64,000 nucleotides of DNA, from positions 1 through 64,000 of the forward strand of contig NZ_JBBEWC010000010.1 of assembly GCF_037860775.1 (NCBI RefSeq). Reading direction: 5' to 3'. A model generated the notes under the pieces. That model searched no databases. It was not told the origin of the DNA and saw only the letters and a list, made by a program, of their open reading frames with translations. A program made the position numbers and the translations under genes. Positions 34,245 to 43,475 of this stretch are shown here, piece by piece; position 1 is the first letter of the stretch; each line of letters begins with the position of its first letter. This DNA comes from Emticicia soli. Lineage in GTDB: Bacteria; Bacteroidota; Bacteroidia; Cytophagales; Spirosomataceae.

Positions 34245-34416
34245 TATCAAGAAATTCCCTTTTGCGGAAATCCAACCGAGTAGAAACACTACGGTGGTAA
34301 AAAGATGCGGGCAACAAGATTCCTATTTCTTGCTTGTCAAAAAAAGTTTCTTTTTCTTCTGCACAGAGTATTTTAGCATACACTTTTAGAAAATCATTTA
34401 AAACTAAATAAGATTT
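34245..34416 (+). promoter_or_regulatory. Structured 5' leader of metK, possible cis-regulatory RNA
   Basis: CAAGAAAT (34248-34255) can pair perfectly with ATTTCTTG (34325-34332), closing an 85-base element. Inside it, 34272-34283 and 34289-34297 form a hairpin (CC-ACC-GTAG with CTAC-GGT-GG, small bulges). The words TATCAAGA and GGGCAAC resemble S-box (SAM-I) parts, but the GGAGGGA and GATGAAAC core is not in its usual form, so I do not call it SAM-I. With the terminator upstream, the gap from 33977 to 34416 holds no gene that I can support. Confidence 0.4.
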
Positions 34417-35712
34417 ATGGCGTACCTATTTACTTCCGAATCTGTATCGGAAGGACACCCGGACAAAGTTGCTGACCAGATTTCTGACGCTCTGATTGAT
34501 AATTTTTTGGCGTTTGACCCGTCTTCAAAAGTTGCGTGTGAAACCCTAGTAACAACAGGTCAAGTAGTTTTGGCAGGGGAAGTAAAAACTAAAACATACC
34601 TTGATGTACAAACGATTGCACGTAATGTAATCTCGAAGATTGGCTATACTAAATCGGAATATATGTTTGAGGCAAACTCTTGCGGTATTCTGTCGGCTAT
34701 CCATGACCAGTCTGATGATATTAACCGTGGTGTTGACCGCACAGCCGACGAGAGAAACTTTGAAGAAAAAGCTGAATCACAAGGTGCAGGTGACCAGGGA
34801 ATGATGTTTGGCTATGCTACTCGTGAGACCGATAACTATATGCCTTTGGCTTTAGACTTAGCTCATAAGATTCTACAAGAACTTTCGGCTATTCGTCGTG
34901 AAAACAAACGTATTAAATACCTACGCCCTGATGCAAAGTCGCAGGTAACAATAGAATATGCTGATAATAACAAACCTATCAGGATAGATACAATTGTAGT
35001 TTCAACACAACACGATGATTTTGGTACTGACGAAGATATGTTGGCAACTATCCGTAGAGATGTTATTAACTATGTGATTCCTCGTGTGAAAGCAAAATTG
35101 AAACCATCGTTACGTAAATTGTTTAATGATGAGATAACCTATTACATTAACCCAACCGGTAAATTTGTGATTGGTGGCCCACATGGTGATACCGGTCTTA
35201 CTGGCCGTAAGATTATTGTTGATACTTATGGCGGTAAAGGTGCTCATGGTGGTGGTGCTTTCTCTGGTAAAGACCCATCAAAAGTTGACCGTTCGGCTGC
35301 TTATGCTACTCGCCACATTGCTAAAAACCTTGTAGCTGCTGGTGTATGTGACGAAGTATTGGTTCAAGTATCGTATGCTATCGGTGTAGCAAAACCTTGT
35401 GGTATTTTTGTAAATACTTATGGTACTGCTAAAGTAAAAGGCGAAAACGGTAAGAAATTGTCAGATGGTGAGATTGCACGTGTTGTAGAAAAAATATTTG
35501 ATATGCGCCCTTATGCAATTGAGCAACGTTTGAAACTACGTAACCCAATATATTCTGAAACAGCAGCTTATGGACACATGGGTAGAGAGTCGGAGTGGGT
35601 TAGAAAAGTATTTAAAGGGCCTGACGGAACTGAGAAAACTGTTGATGTTGAATTATTTACTTGGGAAAAACTAGATTATGTTGATACAGTAAAAGAAACC
35701 TTTGGTATCTGA
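34417..35712 (+). CDS. metK: S-adenosylmethionine synthetase
   Basis: The 431-residue cytoplasmic enzyme makes S-adenosylmethionine from methionine and ATP. Signature motifs are all present: GHPDK at 13-17 (ATP phosphate binding), GAGDQGMMFGYA near 126-137, and the glycine-rich GGGAFSGKDPSKVDRS loop. The length is at the upper end for bacteria, with an insertion near 150-175 of the sort common in Bacteroidota. It is transcribed alone behind a long leader and followed by terminators. Confidence 0.97.
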   Translation: MAYLFTSESVSEGHPDKVADQISDALIDNFLAFDPSSKVACETLVTTGQVVLAGEVKTKTYLDVQTIARNVISKIGYTKSEYMFEANSCGILSAIHDQSDDINRGVDRTADERNFEEKAESQGAGDQGMMFGYATRETDNYMPLALDLAHKILQELSAIRRENKRIKYLRPDAKSQVTIEYADNNKPIRIDTIVVSTQHDDFGTDEDMLATIRRDVINYVIPRVKAKLKPSLRKLFNDEITYYINPTGKFVIGGPHGDTGLTGRKIIVDTYGGKGAHGGGAFSGKDPSKVDRSAAYATRHIAKNLVAAGVCDEVLVQVSYAIGVAKPCGIFVNTYGTAKVKGENGKKLSDGEIARVVEKIFDMRPYAIEQRLKLRNPIYSETAAYGHMGRESEWVRKVFKGPDGTEKTVDVELFTWEKLDYVDTVKETFGI

Positions 35713-35735
35713 TGCTGGCTATAATACAATACTTG

Positions 35736-35765
35736 ATAAGGAGGGCTTGCTCTCCTTATTTTTTG
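35736..35765 (+). terminator. Intrinsic terminator of metK
   Basis: ATAAGGAG (35736-35743) pairs with CTCCTTAT (35752-35759), followed by a T-run. Confidence 0.85.
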
Positions 35766-35838
35766 TTTTTAATATACTGAAAATTCAGTATATTTTGAAA
35801 TTTATGAAATATATATATTTGAGATTTCGAAGTCTATA

Positions 35839-35878
35839 ATAGAAAAAAGACGTGCCAAATAGCACGTCTTTTTTCTAT
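35839..35878. terminator. Bidirectional terminator between metK and the LpoA-like gene
   Basis: Perfect 17-base arms (35839-35855 and 35862-35878) with a six-base loop and A/T-rich outer halves can serve both strands. It backs up the metK terminator and ends the minus-strand pyrG-yidC-LpoA-like transcript. Confidence 0.92.
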
Positions 35879-35897
35879 ATGAGTATTAGTATTTTGT

Positions 35898-37577
35898 TTA
35901 TCTGGCTACTTCAATGAATTTGCCATCCTGGTATCTGATAATCGGAACAATTTTATTTTCGTTCGATTTGCCTGTATAATCAAAGCCATCAAGCGTATAG
36001 CCTTGCGTATATTCAATTGAATCGAGGTTATTTCTAAGTTTATTTGGGCCTGATTTTAACATTCTTCCATAAAACAGTACCATATCATATCCCCAATAGC
36101 TATAATAAGAAGGCGTAATATTCTGGCTATTGATGTAAGCACTTCTGAAATTTTTTACCTCTTCTTTCTCACGGTCCATATAATCGAGCTGTATTAAATA
36201 CAAATCTCTGTTGAAAACGTTGAGTGAAGCACCTTCAAAATCAAAAGCTGCCGAAGCTGCTACAATAGGGGCGTTAATTCTTTTCTTATCTAATGAGCTG
36301 ATAATTTTAGCTCCTAAGTTTTGTTCACTACCCGAGATAAAAATATGGTCAGGTTTGCGTTTCACATCAATATCTTCAGAGCCATTATATTTTTTAATAG
36401 CCAATACATTTATACCTTTTTCTAAGGCTTTATCACGATAAATATAAGCAAAGGTCGAATCTTTACGGGTACTACCATAGTAAATGGCTACCGAACGTGC
36501 CGATTTCTCATTAGTAATATACTCCAGAGCCTTTGCTGCCTGTGCTTCGTAAGAAGGAGAGGCTAAGAAAACTGATTTCTCGTTGCTAACCAATTGCAGG
36601 TTGTTTGATAATGGATGAACCTGTATAGCATCGCTCGATTTTATGAATGAGGTGGTAACTTTGTTTACTTCGGGATAAAGTGGGCCAATAATTAAGTCTA
36701 CTTTATCAAAGGCACGGTTAGTTACTATATTATTTGTATGCTTTACATCACGCTCTATATCAAAAGCGTATAGGTTCAGATTTATTTGCTCCGATGCCAG
36801 TTTTTCCTGTGCCAGTTTCATGCCTGCAAACATATCATACACATACTGATTGGCACGAGTAGTTCTGTTTGGGTCAAACTCAAACAAACGGAAGGGTAGC
36901 ATAACTGCTACATTAATAATGTTGTCGTTTTCTTTGGATTTATTTTTTTTCGATTTCCCTGAAGCATCACCACCCAGATTGAACTGATTTGTCAGTTGGT
37001 CTGACAGTTCCAAGTCTGCTCGGCTAGCATTCTTACTATTCTGAATATTGTCAACAATTAACTGAGCAAGAACAGGATTATCTGGCGATTTCTGGTAAAG
37101 ATTTTTAAGCTGGCTTAATTCTTTAATTTTGCTCAGATACGTATACTGCATGTTTTCAATATCGGCTCTCCATGCTTTAGATGCAATCCGATTAAGATAT
37201 TGTAAGGCTTCGTCGGGTTTATTTTCGGCAAAGGCAATATTAGCGTATAAGTAAGTGGCATCTTCCATTTTTCTCCAGTCCGGAAAACGCTCAAAAAGTT
37301 GTTTCAGCGTGGTGCGGGCATCATAAAACTTGTTCAGCTTAAAGGCTGACAAAGCATAATAATAATGCACATAAGGCGAAACGGTGTTTGTGTATTTTTT
37401 GCCTGTAAGAGGTAAGAGTATTTCTTTTGCTTCAAAATACTTTTGGTCGGCATATAATTGCACAGCTTTTTTGTAACGCAACAAATAATCGTTATCACTA
37501 AGACTAGCTTGCTGTTGTTGCGCAATGGTAGAATATGATAGGAATAAAAAAATGAATAAATTTTTTGTTCTTCTCAT
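35898..37577 (-). CDS. TPR plus type 1 periplasmic-binding-fold protein (LpoA-like)
   Basis: The 559-residue protein has a signal peptide (YSTIAQ), an N-terminal TPR-like helical region (about 28-200: AKEILLPLTG, YYYALSAFKLNKFYDA, ANIAFAENKPDEAL), a Lys/Ser-rich linker, and a type 1 periplasmic-binding domain (about 215-559: INVAVMLPF, VDLIIGPLYPEV, FLASPSYEAQAAKAL, IVAASAAFDF). Helical repeats joined to this fold are the plan of E. coli LpoA, which activates the peptidoglycan synthase PBP1A from the outer membrane. There is no lipobox here, so it may be periplasmic. An amino-acid ABC receptor is the alternative, but no transporter genes are near. It follows yidC by 64 bases. Confidence 0.75.
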   Translation of the reverse strand: MRRTKNLFIFLFLSYSTIAQQQQASLSDNDYLLRYKKAVQLYADQKYFEAKEILLPLTGKKYTNTVSPYVHYYYALSAFKLNKFYDARTTLKQLFERFPDWRKMEDATYLYANIAFAENKPDEALQYLNRIASKAWRADIENMQYTYLSKIKELSQLKNLYQKSPDNPVLAQLIVDNIQNSKNASRADLELSDQLTNQFNLGGDASGKSKKNKSKENDNIINVAVMLPFRLFEFDPNRTTRANQYVYDMFAGMKLAQEKLASEQINLNLYAFDIERDVKHTNNIVTNRAFDKVDLIIGPLYPEVNKVTTSFIKSSDAIQVHPLSNNLQLVSNEKSVFLASPSYEAQAAKALEYITNEKSARSVAIYYGSTRKDSTFAYIYRDKALEKGINVLAIKKYNGSEDIDVKRKPDHIFISGSEQNLGAKIISSLDKKRINAPIVAASAAFDFEGASLNVFNRDLYLIQLDYMDREKEEVKNFRSAYINSQNITPSYYSYWGYDMVLFYGRMLKSGPNKLRNNLDSIEYTQGYTLDGFDYTGKSNENKIVPIIRYQDGKFIEVAR

Positions 37578-37606
37578 AGTATTGATTTGAGGGATTTATA
37601 TGAAGT

Positions 37607-37633
37607 GAGTGTGAGTAACTATAACTCACACTC
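37607..37633 (-). other. Hairpin in the yidC to LpoA-like gene spacer
   Basis: GAGTGTGAGT (37607-37616) and ACTCACACTC (37624-37633) form a perfect 10-base stem. In the minus-strand mRNA the U-run comes before rather than after the stem, so it is not a standard terminator; it may mark RNA processing or stability. Confidence 0.5.
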
Positions 37634-37641
37634 AAAAAAAA

Positions 37642-39525
37642 TTATTTCTTTTTATTCTGATTCTGCTGTTTCTTTTTCAGCTCCTCTTGTTGTTTGCGGC
37701 TTTCTTCGGCTAGTTTTACTTGGTTTTCCATAAACTGAGCGAATTTGCCTTTTTTAGCACCTTGCGGATTAGCCTGATATTTCACTTTGTTGTTCATCAG
37801 AATCTCCCGAATTTTATCTTCATCAACGAAGCGACGCACGATTTGTTGTTGCGCAATGGTGATAACGTTCGAAACAAGGTAATAAAAACTCAAAGCAGCA
37901 GGGAAACTGTTTAAGACAAAGAAGAAAACCAGCGGAAACACATAGCTCATTTTCTTCATGTCGATTGGCCCCGGCTGGTCTGGTGTAATCTGGTTGTTGT
38001 AGTAGGTAAATGCCAAACTTGAAACTGTCATTAATACTACAAACAAACTGATGTGGTTACCAATAATAGGCAGATTAGTTGCCCAGCTAATCGGATAATC
38101 GTATGTTGAAAGGTCAGAAGCCCACAAGAAGTTTTTCTGACGGAACATAATCATATTCGGGAACAAGAAGAATACCGACATCAGAATAGGCATCTGTAAC
38201 AACATAGGTACACAACCACTTAGGGGGTTAACACCTACCTGCTGGTATAGCTTCATTTGTTCTTGTTGCATTTTTACCTGGTCGTCGCCTACTTTTGCTC
38301 TAATCTCGTTTAGCTCAGGAGCCAGAATACGCATTTTTGCCGAGCTCACATAAGATCTGTAAATAAGCGGTGTAAGTACCAGTTTAATTATCAATACAAC
38401 TATAATAATTAATAACCCATAATTGCTAACAAGGTTTTCAACCATGTTAAATAATGGTACAAAAATATAGCGGTTAATAGGCTTCACGAAGTCGTAACCT
38501 AGATATACGTTTCTATGAAAACCTGTAGCAACAGTTTTTACCTCGCTGTAATCATTCGGTCCGAAATAGAAACGGTAATTACCTTTTCCTGTTTTCAGGT
38601 CAGCAATCGGAAGATTTGCTTCTACCTCAGCTATTTTTACAACATTTGGGTTTGTTTCCGGCGTGGTAAGCTTAAATCTTGGATTTGTCATCGGCTGATT
38701 TTTCGCTACAATACCAGTAATAAAATATTTTTGCTTAAACGAAAACCACTGTACAGGGTCAACTAGCGTTATGTCTTCGTTATCTACTTTGTTAGAGCCA
38801 ATATCATCAAAATCATCTTCTTTGGCATCCCAATAGTTGATTTGAGCCGCCTTACGGTTTTCGTTAATATCGTGCTCTAGCACTTTCAGGTTATCTAACC
38901 AGTATAAACGAGCAGGCTGGTTTTGTACAATAGCATCTAAACCAGCCAGATTGATATCGTAATCAACAGTAAAGCCTGAACCACGAATGGTATATATTTG
39001 CTCTACATACTGATTATCGGCTAGTGCTAATTTGAAAACTAATTTTGTTGAATCGCCTGCTTTTAGTACAGTCGATTGGGTAGAGGAGGTATAAAAAAGT
39101 TTTTTAAGGTCAACTTTCCCTTTGTTTGTCTGAATTTCAAGATTCATTTTAGAACTCTTGTCATCAAAAAGGGTTAGAGGTGTCTTATTGCCTGCTTTGA
39201 AATCGTCGTAAGCCGAATAGTTTTTAAGAATAACTTCTTTTATGTTTCCACCCTCGGTGCTGAATATATATTTAGCATCTTGGTTTTCGATTACGATATC
39301 TTGTGCAGTTCCGATAGCTGCCGATGCAAAGTCACCAAATGCTGCTTTTATAGCAGTTGTATCTGTAGCCGGAGTAGTTTTAGGTACTACTTTTGTTGCA
39401 TCTGCCGGAATCGCTGGTTTTTGCTCTTGAGGGGGAGTTGAAGGCATAAAATACATATATCCAGCCCACATTGCCAACAACAATACAATACCAATTATTT
39501 GGTTTTTGTCGATTAATTTTTCCAT
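37642..39525 (-). CDS. yidC: Membrane protein insertase YidC
   Basis: The 627-residue inner-membrane protein starts at ATG 39525 (MEKLIDKNQIIGIVLLLAMW). The first membrane helix is followed by the large periplasmic beta domain (about 60-345) and the conserved five-helix insertase core from about 360 (LVSNYGLLIIIVVLIIKLVLTP split over the first core helix, MLLQMPILMSVFFLFP, FVLNSFPAALSFYYLVSN). A Lys/Gln-rich C-terminal tail should contact ribosomes. YidC inserts and folds inner-membrane proteins alone or with SecYEG. It lies 133 bases after pyrG on the same strand, an arrangement seen in other Bacteroidota. Confidence 0.96.
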   Translation of the reverse strand: MEKLIDKNQIIGIVLLLAMWAGYMYFMPSTPPQEQKPAIPADATKVVPKTTPATDTTAIKAAFGDFASAAIGTAQDIVIENQDAKYIFSTEGGNIKEVILKNYSAYDDFKAGNKTPLTLFDDKSSKMNLEIQTNKGKVDLKKLFYTSSTQSTVLKAGDSTKLVFKLALADNQYVEQIYTIRGSGFTVDYDINLAGLDAIVQNQPARLYWLDNLKVLEHDINENRKAAQINYWDAKEDDFDDIGSNKVDNEDITLVDPVQWFSFKQKYFITGIVAKNQPMTNPRFKLTTPETNPNVVKIAEVEANLPIADLKTGKGNYRFYFGPNDYSEVKTVATGFHRNVYLGYDFVKPINRYIFVPLFNMVENLVSNYGLLIIIVVLIIKLVLTPLIYRSYVSSAKMRILAPELNEIRAKVGDDQVKMQQEQMKLYQQVGVNPLSGCVPMLLQMPILMSVFFLFPNMIMFRQKNFLWASDLSTYDYPISWATNLPIIGNHISLFVVLMTVSSLAFTYYNNQITPDQPGPIDMKKMSYVFPLVFFFVLNSFPAALSFYYLVSNVITIAQQQIVRRFVDEDKIREILMNNKVKYQANPQGAKKGKFAQFMENQVKLAEESRKQQEELKKKQQNQNKKK

Positions 39526-39658
39526 TAAAAATTTATAATTCGTAAAAAATACACTTCGCAAATTAAAATTGCCTACAAAATTCGCAAAGATTCACAATAA
39601 ATCCTAATTATCAGGCTTCTGTAAGAGCTTGCTATTCAAAGATTTACTAAAACACTGC

Positions 39659-41308
39659 TTACTTTGATGCTGATTTCTTACTTGCCGCATTTTGGATAGC
39701 TGCTTTCACGAAATTAACAAACAGTGGATGAGGGTTCATTACTGTACTTTTTAATTCAGGGTGAAACTGCACACCAATAAAATATGGATGGTTTGGTAGT
39801 TCTACAATTTCTACCAGCCCGCTATCAGGATTAACACCCGAAATAACCATACCTGCCGCTTCGTATTCTTTCAGATACTTGTTGTTGAACTCCCAACGAT
39901 GACGATGACGCTCTTTAATGTTGGTTTTGCCATAAATTTTCTTGGCCAATGTCTTGTCTTTTAGTTTACAAGCATAGGCTCCTAAACGCATGGTGCCGCC
40001 TTTATCGGTTACGTTTTTCTGCTCTTCCATCAGGTCAATTACCGGAAACTGTGTTTCTGGTGCCATTTCGGTAGAATGCGCTTCTGGCATACCAATTACA
40101 TTTCTGGCAAATTCAATACAAGCCATTTGCATACCTAAACAAATGCCAAAGAATGGAATATTGTTTTCTCTTACATAACGTACGGCAGCAATTTTACCTT
40201 CAATGCCTCTTTCTCCAAAGCCCGGTGCTACCAGAACACCATCTAAACCGCTGAATTTCTCGGCGATATTTTCAGGAGTAAGGCTTTCAGAATGAATCCA
40301 TTCAATACTTACTTTACATTCGTTGGCTGCTCCGGCATGAATAAACGATTCTGCAATTGACTTATAGGCATCTTTCAACTCAACATATTTGCCAATAAGG
40401 CCAATAGTAACGTGCTCAATCGGGTTTTTAAATCTGCCCAAAAACTTTTTCCATGCGTCCATATCTGCATCCTTGTCGTTGTAGATATCGAGCGTGTACA
40501 ATACTCTTTGGTCGAGCTTCTCTTTCTGCATCAACAAAGGCACATCGTAAATCGTTTCAGCATCTATTGCTTCAATAACAGAACTTTGCTCAACATTACA
40601 GAAAAGAGCGATTTTCCTACGGATATCCTGTGGAAGAGGGTGCTCTGTACGGCAAACAATAATATCTGGCTGAACGCCTGACTCTTGTAGCATTTTAACC
40701 GAGTGTTGAGTCGGTTTAGTTTTCAGCTCACCCGCCGACTGCAAATAAGGCACAAGCGTAAGATGAATTACAAGTAGGTTATCGGCTCCTAAATCCCATT
40801 TCAACTGGCGAACAGCCTCTACAAATGGAAGCGATTCGATGTCGCCCACACAACCACCCAGCTCAGTAATGATAATATCATAATCGCCGGTTTCTCCTAA
40901 TTGAAGAATGTTTCTTTTGATTTCGTCGGTGATATGAGGGATTACCTGCACAGTTTTGCCTAAGTAATTACCTTTACGCTCTTTCATTATCACATTGTAA
41001 TAGATGCGTCCGGTTGTTACATTATTGGCTTGAGAAGTAGGAACATTCAGAAAACGCTCGTAGTGGCCTAAGTCTAGGTCTGTTTCCGCACCGTCGTCGG
41101 TTACGTAGCACTCGCCATGTTCGTAGGGGTTTAGTGTGCCCGGGTCTACATTGATGTAGGGGTCAAACTTTTGAATCGTTACTGATAAGCCTCTTGATTG
41201 GAGGAGTTTGGCTAAAGAAGAGGCAATAATGCCTTTTCCAAGTGATGAAGTTACGCCGCCCGTAACGAAAATATACTTCGGATTTCGGGGTTGCCCGTTC
41301 ATTGACAT
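39659..41308 (-). CDS. pyrG: CTP synthase
   Basis: The 549-residue cytoplasmic enzyme makes CTP from UTP, ATP and glutamine. The N-terminal amidoligase domain has the P-loop GGVTSSLGKG (17-26) and CYVTDDGAETDLDLGHYERF. The C-terminal class I glutamine amidotransferase has the nucleophile elbow FFGICLGMQMACIEFA and the catalytic FHPE near residue 523. Length is normal. Either of two nearby ATGs (41308, 41302) could be used. A -7 promoter box lies about 30 bases upstream. Confidence 0.97.
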   Translation of the reverse strand: MSMNGQPRNPKYIFVTGGVTSSLGKGIIASSLAKLLQSRGLSVTIQKFDPYINVDPGTLNPYEHGECYVTDDGAETDLDLGHYERFLNVPTSQANNVTTGRIYYNVIMKERKGNYLGKTVQVIPHITDEIKRNILQLGETGDYDIIITELGGCVGDIESLPFVEAVRQLKWDLGADNLLVIHLTLVPYLQSAGELKTKPTQHSVKMLQESGVQPDIIVCRTEHPLPQDIRRKIALFCNVEQSSVIEAIDAETIYDVPLLMQKEKLDQRVLYTLDIYNDKDADMDAWKKFLGRFKNPIEHVTIGLIGKYVELKDAYKSIAESFIHAGAANECKVSIEWIHSESLTPENIAEKFSGLDGVLVAPGFGERGIEGKIAAVRYVRENNIPFFGICLGMQMACIEFARNVIGMPEAHSTEMAPETQFPVIDLMEEQKNVTDKGGTMRLGAYACKLKDKTLAKKIYGKTNIKERHRHRWEFNNKYLKEYEAAGMVISGVNPDSGLVEIVELPNHPYFIGVQFHPELKSTVMNPHPLFVNFVKAAIQNAASKKSASK

Positions 41309-41337
41309 GTGGTCTAAATATCTTTGATTACGGGATA

Positions 41338-41345
41338 CAAAGGTA
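41338..41345 (-). promoter_or_regulatory. -7 promoter element of pyrG
   Basis: On the minus strand this reads TACCTTTG, an exact consensus match 30 bases before the start codon. No clear -33 box is present. Confidence 0.55.
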
Positions 41346-41457
41346 CGATTTTTTGTCGAACTCTTTCGGGTAAAATTTGATAAGTTTTTAAGTTTTATTG
41401 TAAGTTGTTGACTATCAGTAGCTTGGCAAGGGTGTTAAATTTAAAGATGTTTTCTGA

Positions 41458-42267
41458 TTACTCACACATATAAGAAAAACTCTCCTGATATTTATCTTCT
41501 TTCCCATTTTGTTTGCGGGTAATATTGGTTTTTGCAGGGTAGTTACCGTCGTTGTATTCATATTGGTAAGTAAAATCAATATCACCATTAATAGAGTAAA
41601 TTCTGGCAGCCGTTACATTGTTTTTATTTATAAAGTAAGTGGTGTTTTCGGCGCCTATACGTGCCGAAAACACTACAAAATAGACCATTATATTAGACAG
41701 AGAAGAATCCAAATAGGGTGATTTTTTATCGTCGAAACCCAGGTTTTCCAGAATGGTTGTTTGTTTACCATCTTTCAGAATACTTATTTTTGTAATATTC
41801 CCGTTTTTATCATAGGCGATAGTAGTCTGGATAATAGCATTAAAAGTAGGCAGAGATAGGTCTATTTGCTCGACTTGTTTGTTAGCGTTTACAATTACAT
41901 TACTCTTGTTCTCAAAAGTTTTTCCTTCGCCGTCTTTTCCTACAAAATTAATGTGAGATAAATTTCCTTTGGCATCATAATCAAACATGATAGCATAGCT
42001 TTTATCTCTAGAGCTTTCAGCCTTAACCGGAAGGTTGTTTTCATAAGTAATTCTATCAAAATCAGAAAAACCAGCAAGTGAGGTGGGTAGTTTTTGTGTA
42101 TTGTAATCAAGATTATAAATGATTCCGTGCCCATGATTGGCGTTTTTGAGCATACACTCCTTTACAACTTGTGGCGTGCCTTTACTAGCTAAGGTCACTA
42201 TATCATTGCAAGCGTGCAGCAGAGGGCTACACAGTAGTAAAATGTATAAAGATTTATATTTGGGCAT
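41458..42267 (-). CDS. Hypothetical lipoprotein
   Basis: The 269-residue protein has a lipoprotein signal (SPLLHAC, lipidated Cys20). The mature chain shows recurring Y/F-D-x-x-G-N-[IL]-x-x-I stretches (FDYDAKGNLSHINF, AYDKNGNITKISIL, YEYNDGNYPAKTNI) like the YD-type strands of secreted beta-rich proteins. I do not recognise a named family. It is transcribed away from the neighbouring oxygenase gene and sits about 150 bases before pyrG on the same strand. Confidence 0.75.
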   Translation of the reverse strand: MPKYKSLYILLLCSPLLHACNDIVTLASKGTPQVVKECMLKNANHGHGIIYNLDYNTQKLPTSLAGFSDFDRITYENNLPVKAESSRDKSYAIMFDYDAKGNLSHINFVGKDGEGKTFENKSNVIVNANKQVEQIDLSLPTFNAIIQTTIAYDKNGNITKISILKDGKQTTILENLGFDDKKSPYLDSSLSNIMVYFVVFSARIGAENTTYFINKNNVTAARIYSINGDIDFTYQYEYNDGNYPAKTNITRKQNGKEDKYQESFSYMCE

Positions 42268-42409
42268 GTGTAATAAACAATATTAATCAGACAATTAATA
42301 GGGCAAATATCATGCAGAAAAACCAGAATATAAATAGAAGTGGTGAATACATTGTAAAGTTGGGCTATATCTGTTGCATAAGAAGACATGAAAAAGGAAT
42401 TGTACACAA

Positions 42410-43444
42410 ATGGGTCAAACCATTTTACTTAACAACTTGTTGAGTATTGAGAAGATTACAGCAACAAACAAAGTTATGTTGACAGATAAGCAACTGACAT
42501 ATTACAGAACGATAGGAGATTTAAGTGCTGATACGCTTATTGAGCAATTGGTGGCACAAGAAGGGATTAGTTTCTTACGCTCTCTGATGCCTTTTCTGGC
42601 TGATTTCAAAAAGCTTGATTTCTCTGGCCAACCTCAATTACTGCAAGGTTTTCTCAGGCAAAACTCTACTTACCCTGATTTATTTAATAAGAAGGAGTTG
42701 ATTCGTGCTACAGATTTTTACAGGCAGAACCAACAAACGATAGGGCTAATTTTAGGGCTTTATGCGTTGCCATATTGTTATCTCGGGGCTGATGGTGCAA
42801 GGGTCTTATATCTATCAGAGCGGATACGGAAAGACACCTACAATAGATTAATAGAAACAGGTAGTTTTCTGAAAGCAGTGATGAACTACGATAACTGGAC
42901 GAGCCAGCGGATATTTGCTATTTGTACCAAAGTGAGGCTCATGCACGCAGCAATCAGGTATTTTACTTTGCATAGCCAACAATGGGACATGGCGTGGGGA
43001 TACCCCATTAATCAGGAAGATATGCTCGGAACAAACCTGGCTTTTTCGTTGGTGGTTTTAAAAGGAATGCGAAAACTGGGATACAGCATTGATAATGCTT
43101 ACCAAAGGGCGTATCTGCATACCTGGAATGCGATAGGTTTTTTATTAGGTGTCGATAAAGCTATTTTACTTGCCAACGAACAAGATGCCATAGGAGTGGA
43201 GCGGCTGATTGCTGCCCGGCAATTCAGGCAATCGGCTGAAAGTCAGGCATTGACAGATTCTTTAATGAAGGCTATCAGGAACATAAGCCCTAATGAATTG
43301 ACAGCGAATTTGTTGCAGGCACAGTCAAGGTTTTTGCTGGGTGAAAAATATGCAGAAATGCTGGGCGTAAAAGAAACAAATATTCCTGCCAATTTGTTGA
43401 AAGTGTATAACCTTACGTCAGTTGTATTAGCAAGATTCTTCTGA
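42410..43444 (+). CDS. MpaB / rubber-oxygenase-like (DUF2236) protein
   Basis: The 344-residue protein has the DUF2236 heme-oxygenase pattern shared by the fungal MpaB family and the bacterial latex-clearing protein Lcp: RIRKDTYNRLIETGSFL, with the Arg/Lys-Thr cluster, about 37 residues before VRLMHAAIRYF, whose His should be the proximal heme ligand. WDMAWGYPINQEDMLGT and YLHTWNAIGFLLG complete the helical core. Related enzymes cleave carbon-carbon double bonds in isoprenoid chains; the substrate here is unknown. The N-terminus is uncertain, with ATG 42476 an alternative. It is the first of three same-strand genes with 31-base gaps. Confidence 0.85.
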   Translation: MGQTILLNNLLSIEKITATNKVMLTDKQLTYYRTIGDLSADTLIEQLVAQEGISFLRSLMPFLADFKKLDFSGQPQLLQGFLRQNSTYPDLFNKKELIRATDFYRQNQQTIGLILGLYALPYCYLGADGARVLYLSERIRKDTYNRLIETGSFLKAVMNYDNWTSQRIFAICTKVRLMHAAIRYFTLHSQQWDMAWGYPINQEDMLGTNLAFSLVVLKGMRKLGYSIDNAYQRAYLHTWNAIGFLLGVDKAILLANEQDAIGVERLIAARQFRQSAESQALTDSLMKAIRNISPNELTANLLQAQSRFLLGEKYAEMLGVKETNIPANLLKVYNLTSVVLARFF

Positions 43445-43475
43445 AACTAGTACCGACAATTTTAATTCAAAATCA

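Noticed and set aside
34245..34332. Canonical SAM-I (S-box) riboswitch upstream of metK
   Set aside because: Two S-box-like words and a closing helix are present, but the conserved GGAGGGA and GATGAAAC core is not in the right order. I kept it only as an unassigned structured leader.
34147..34389. An 80-codon frame before metK
   Set aside because: It starts with TTG, overlaps the proposed promoter and structured leader, has low-complexity Phe/Lys runs and resembles no family I know.
35771..35794. Perfect 11-base inverted repeat AATATACTGAA / TTCAGTATATT between metK and the LpoA-like gene
   Set aside because: It is AT-rich, lies between two stronger terminators and has no adjacent start site, so an operator role is not supported.
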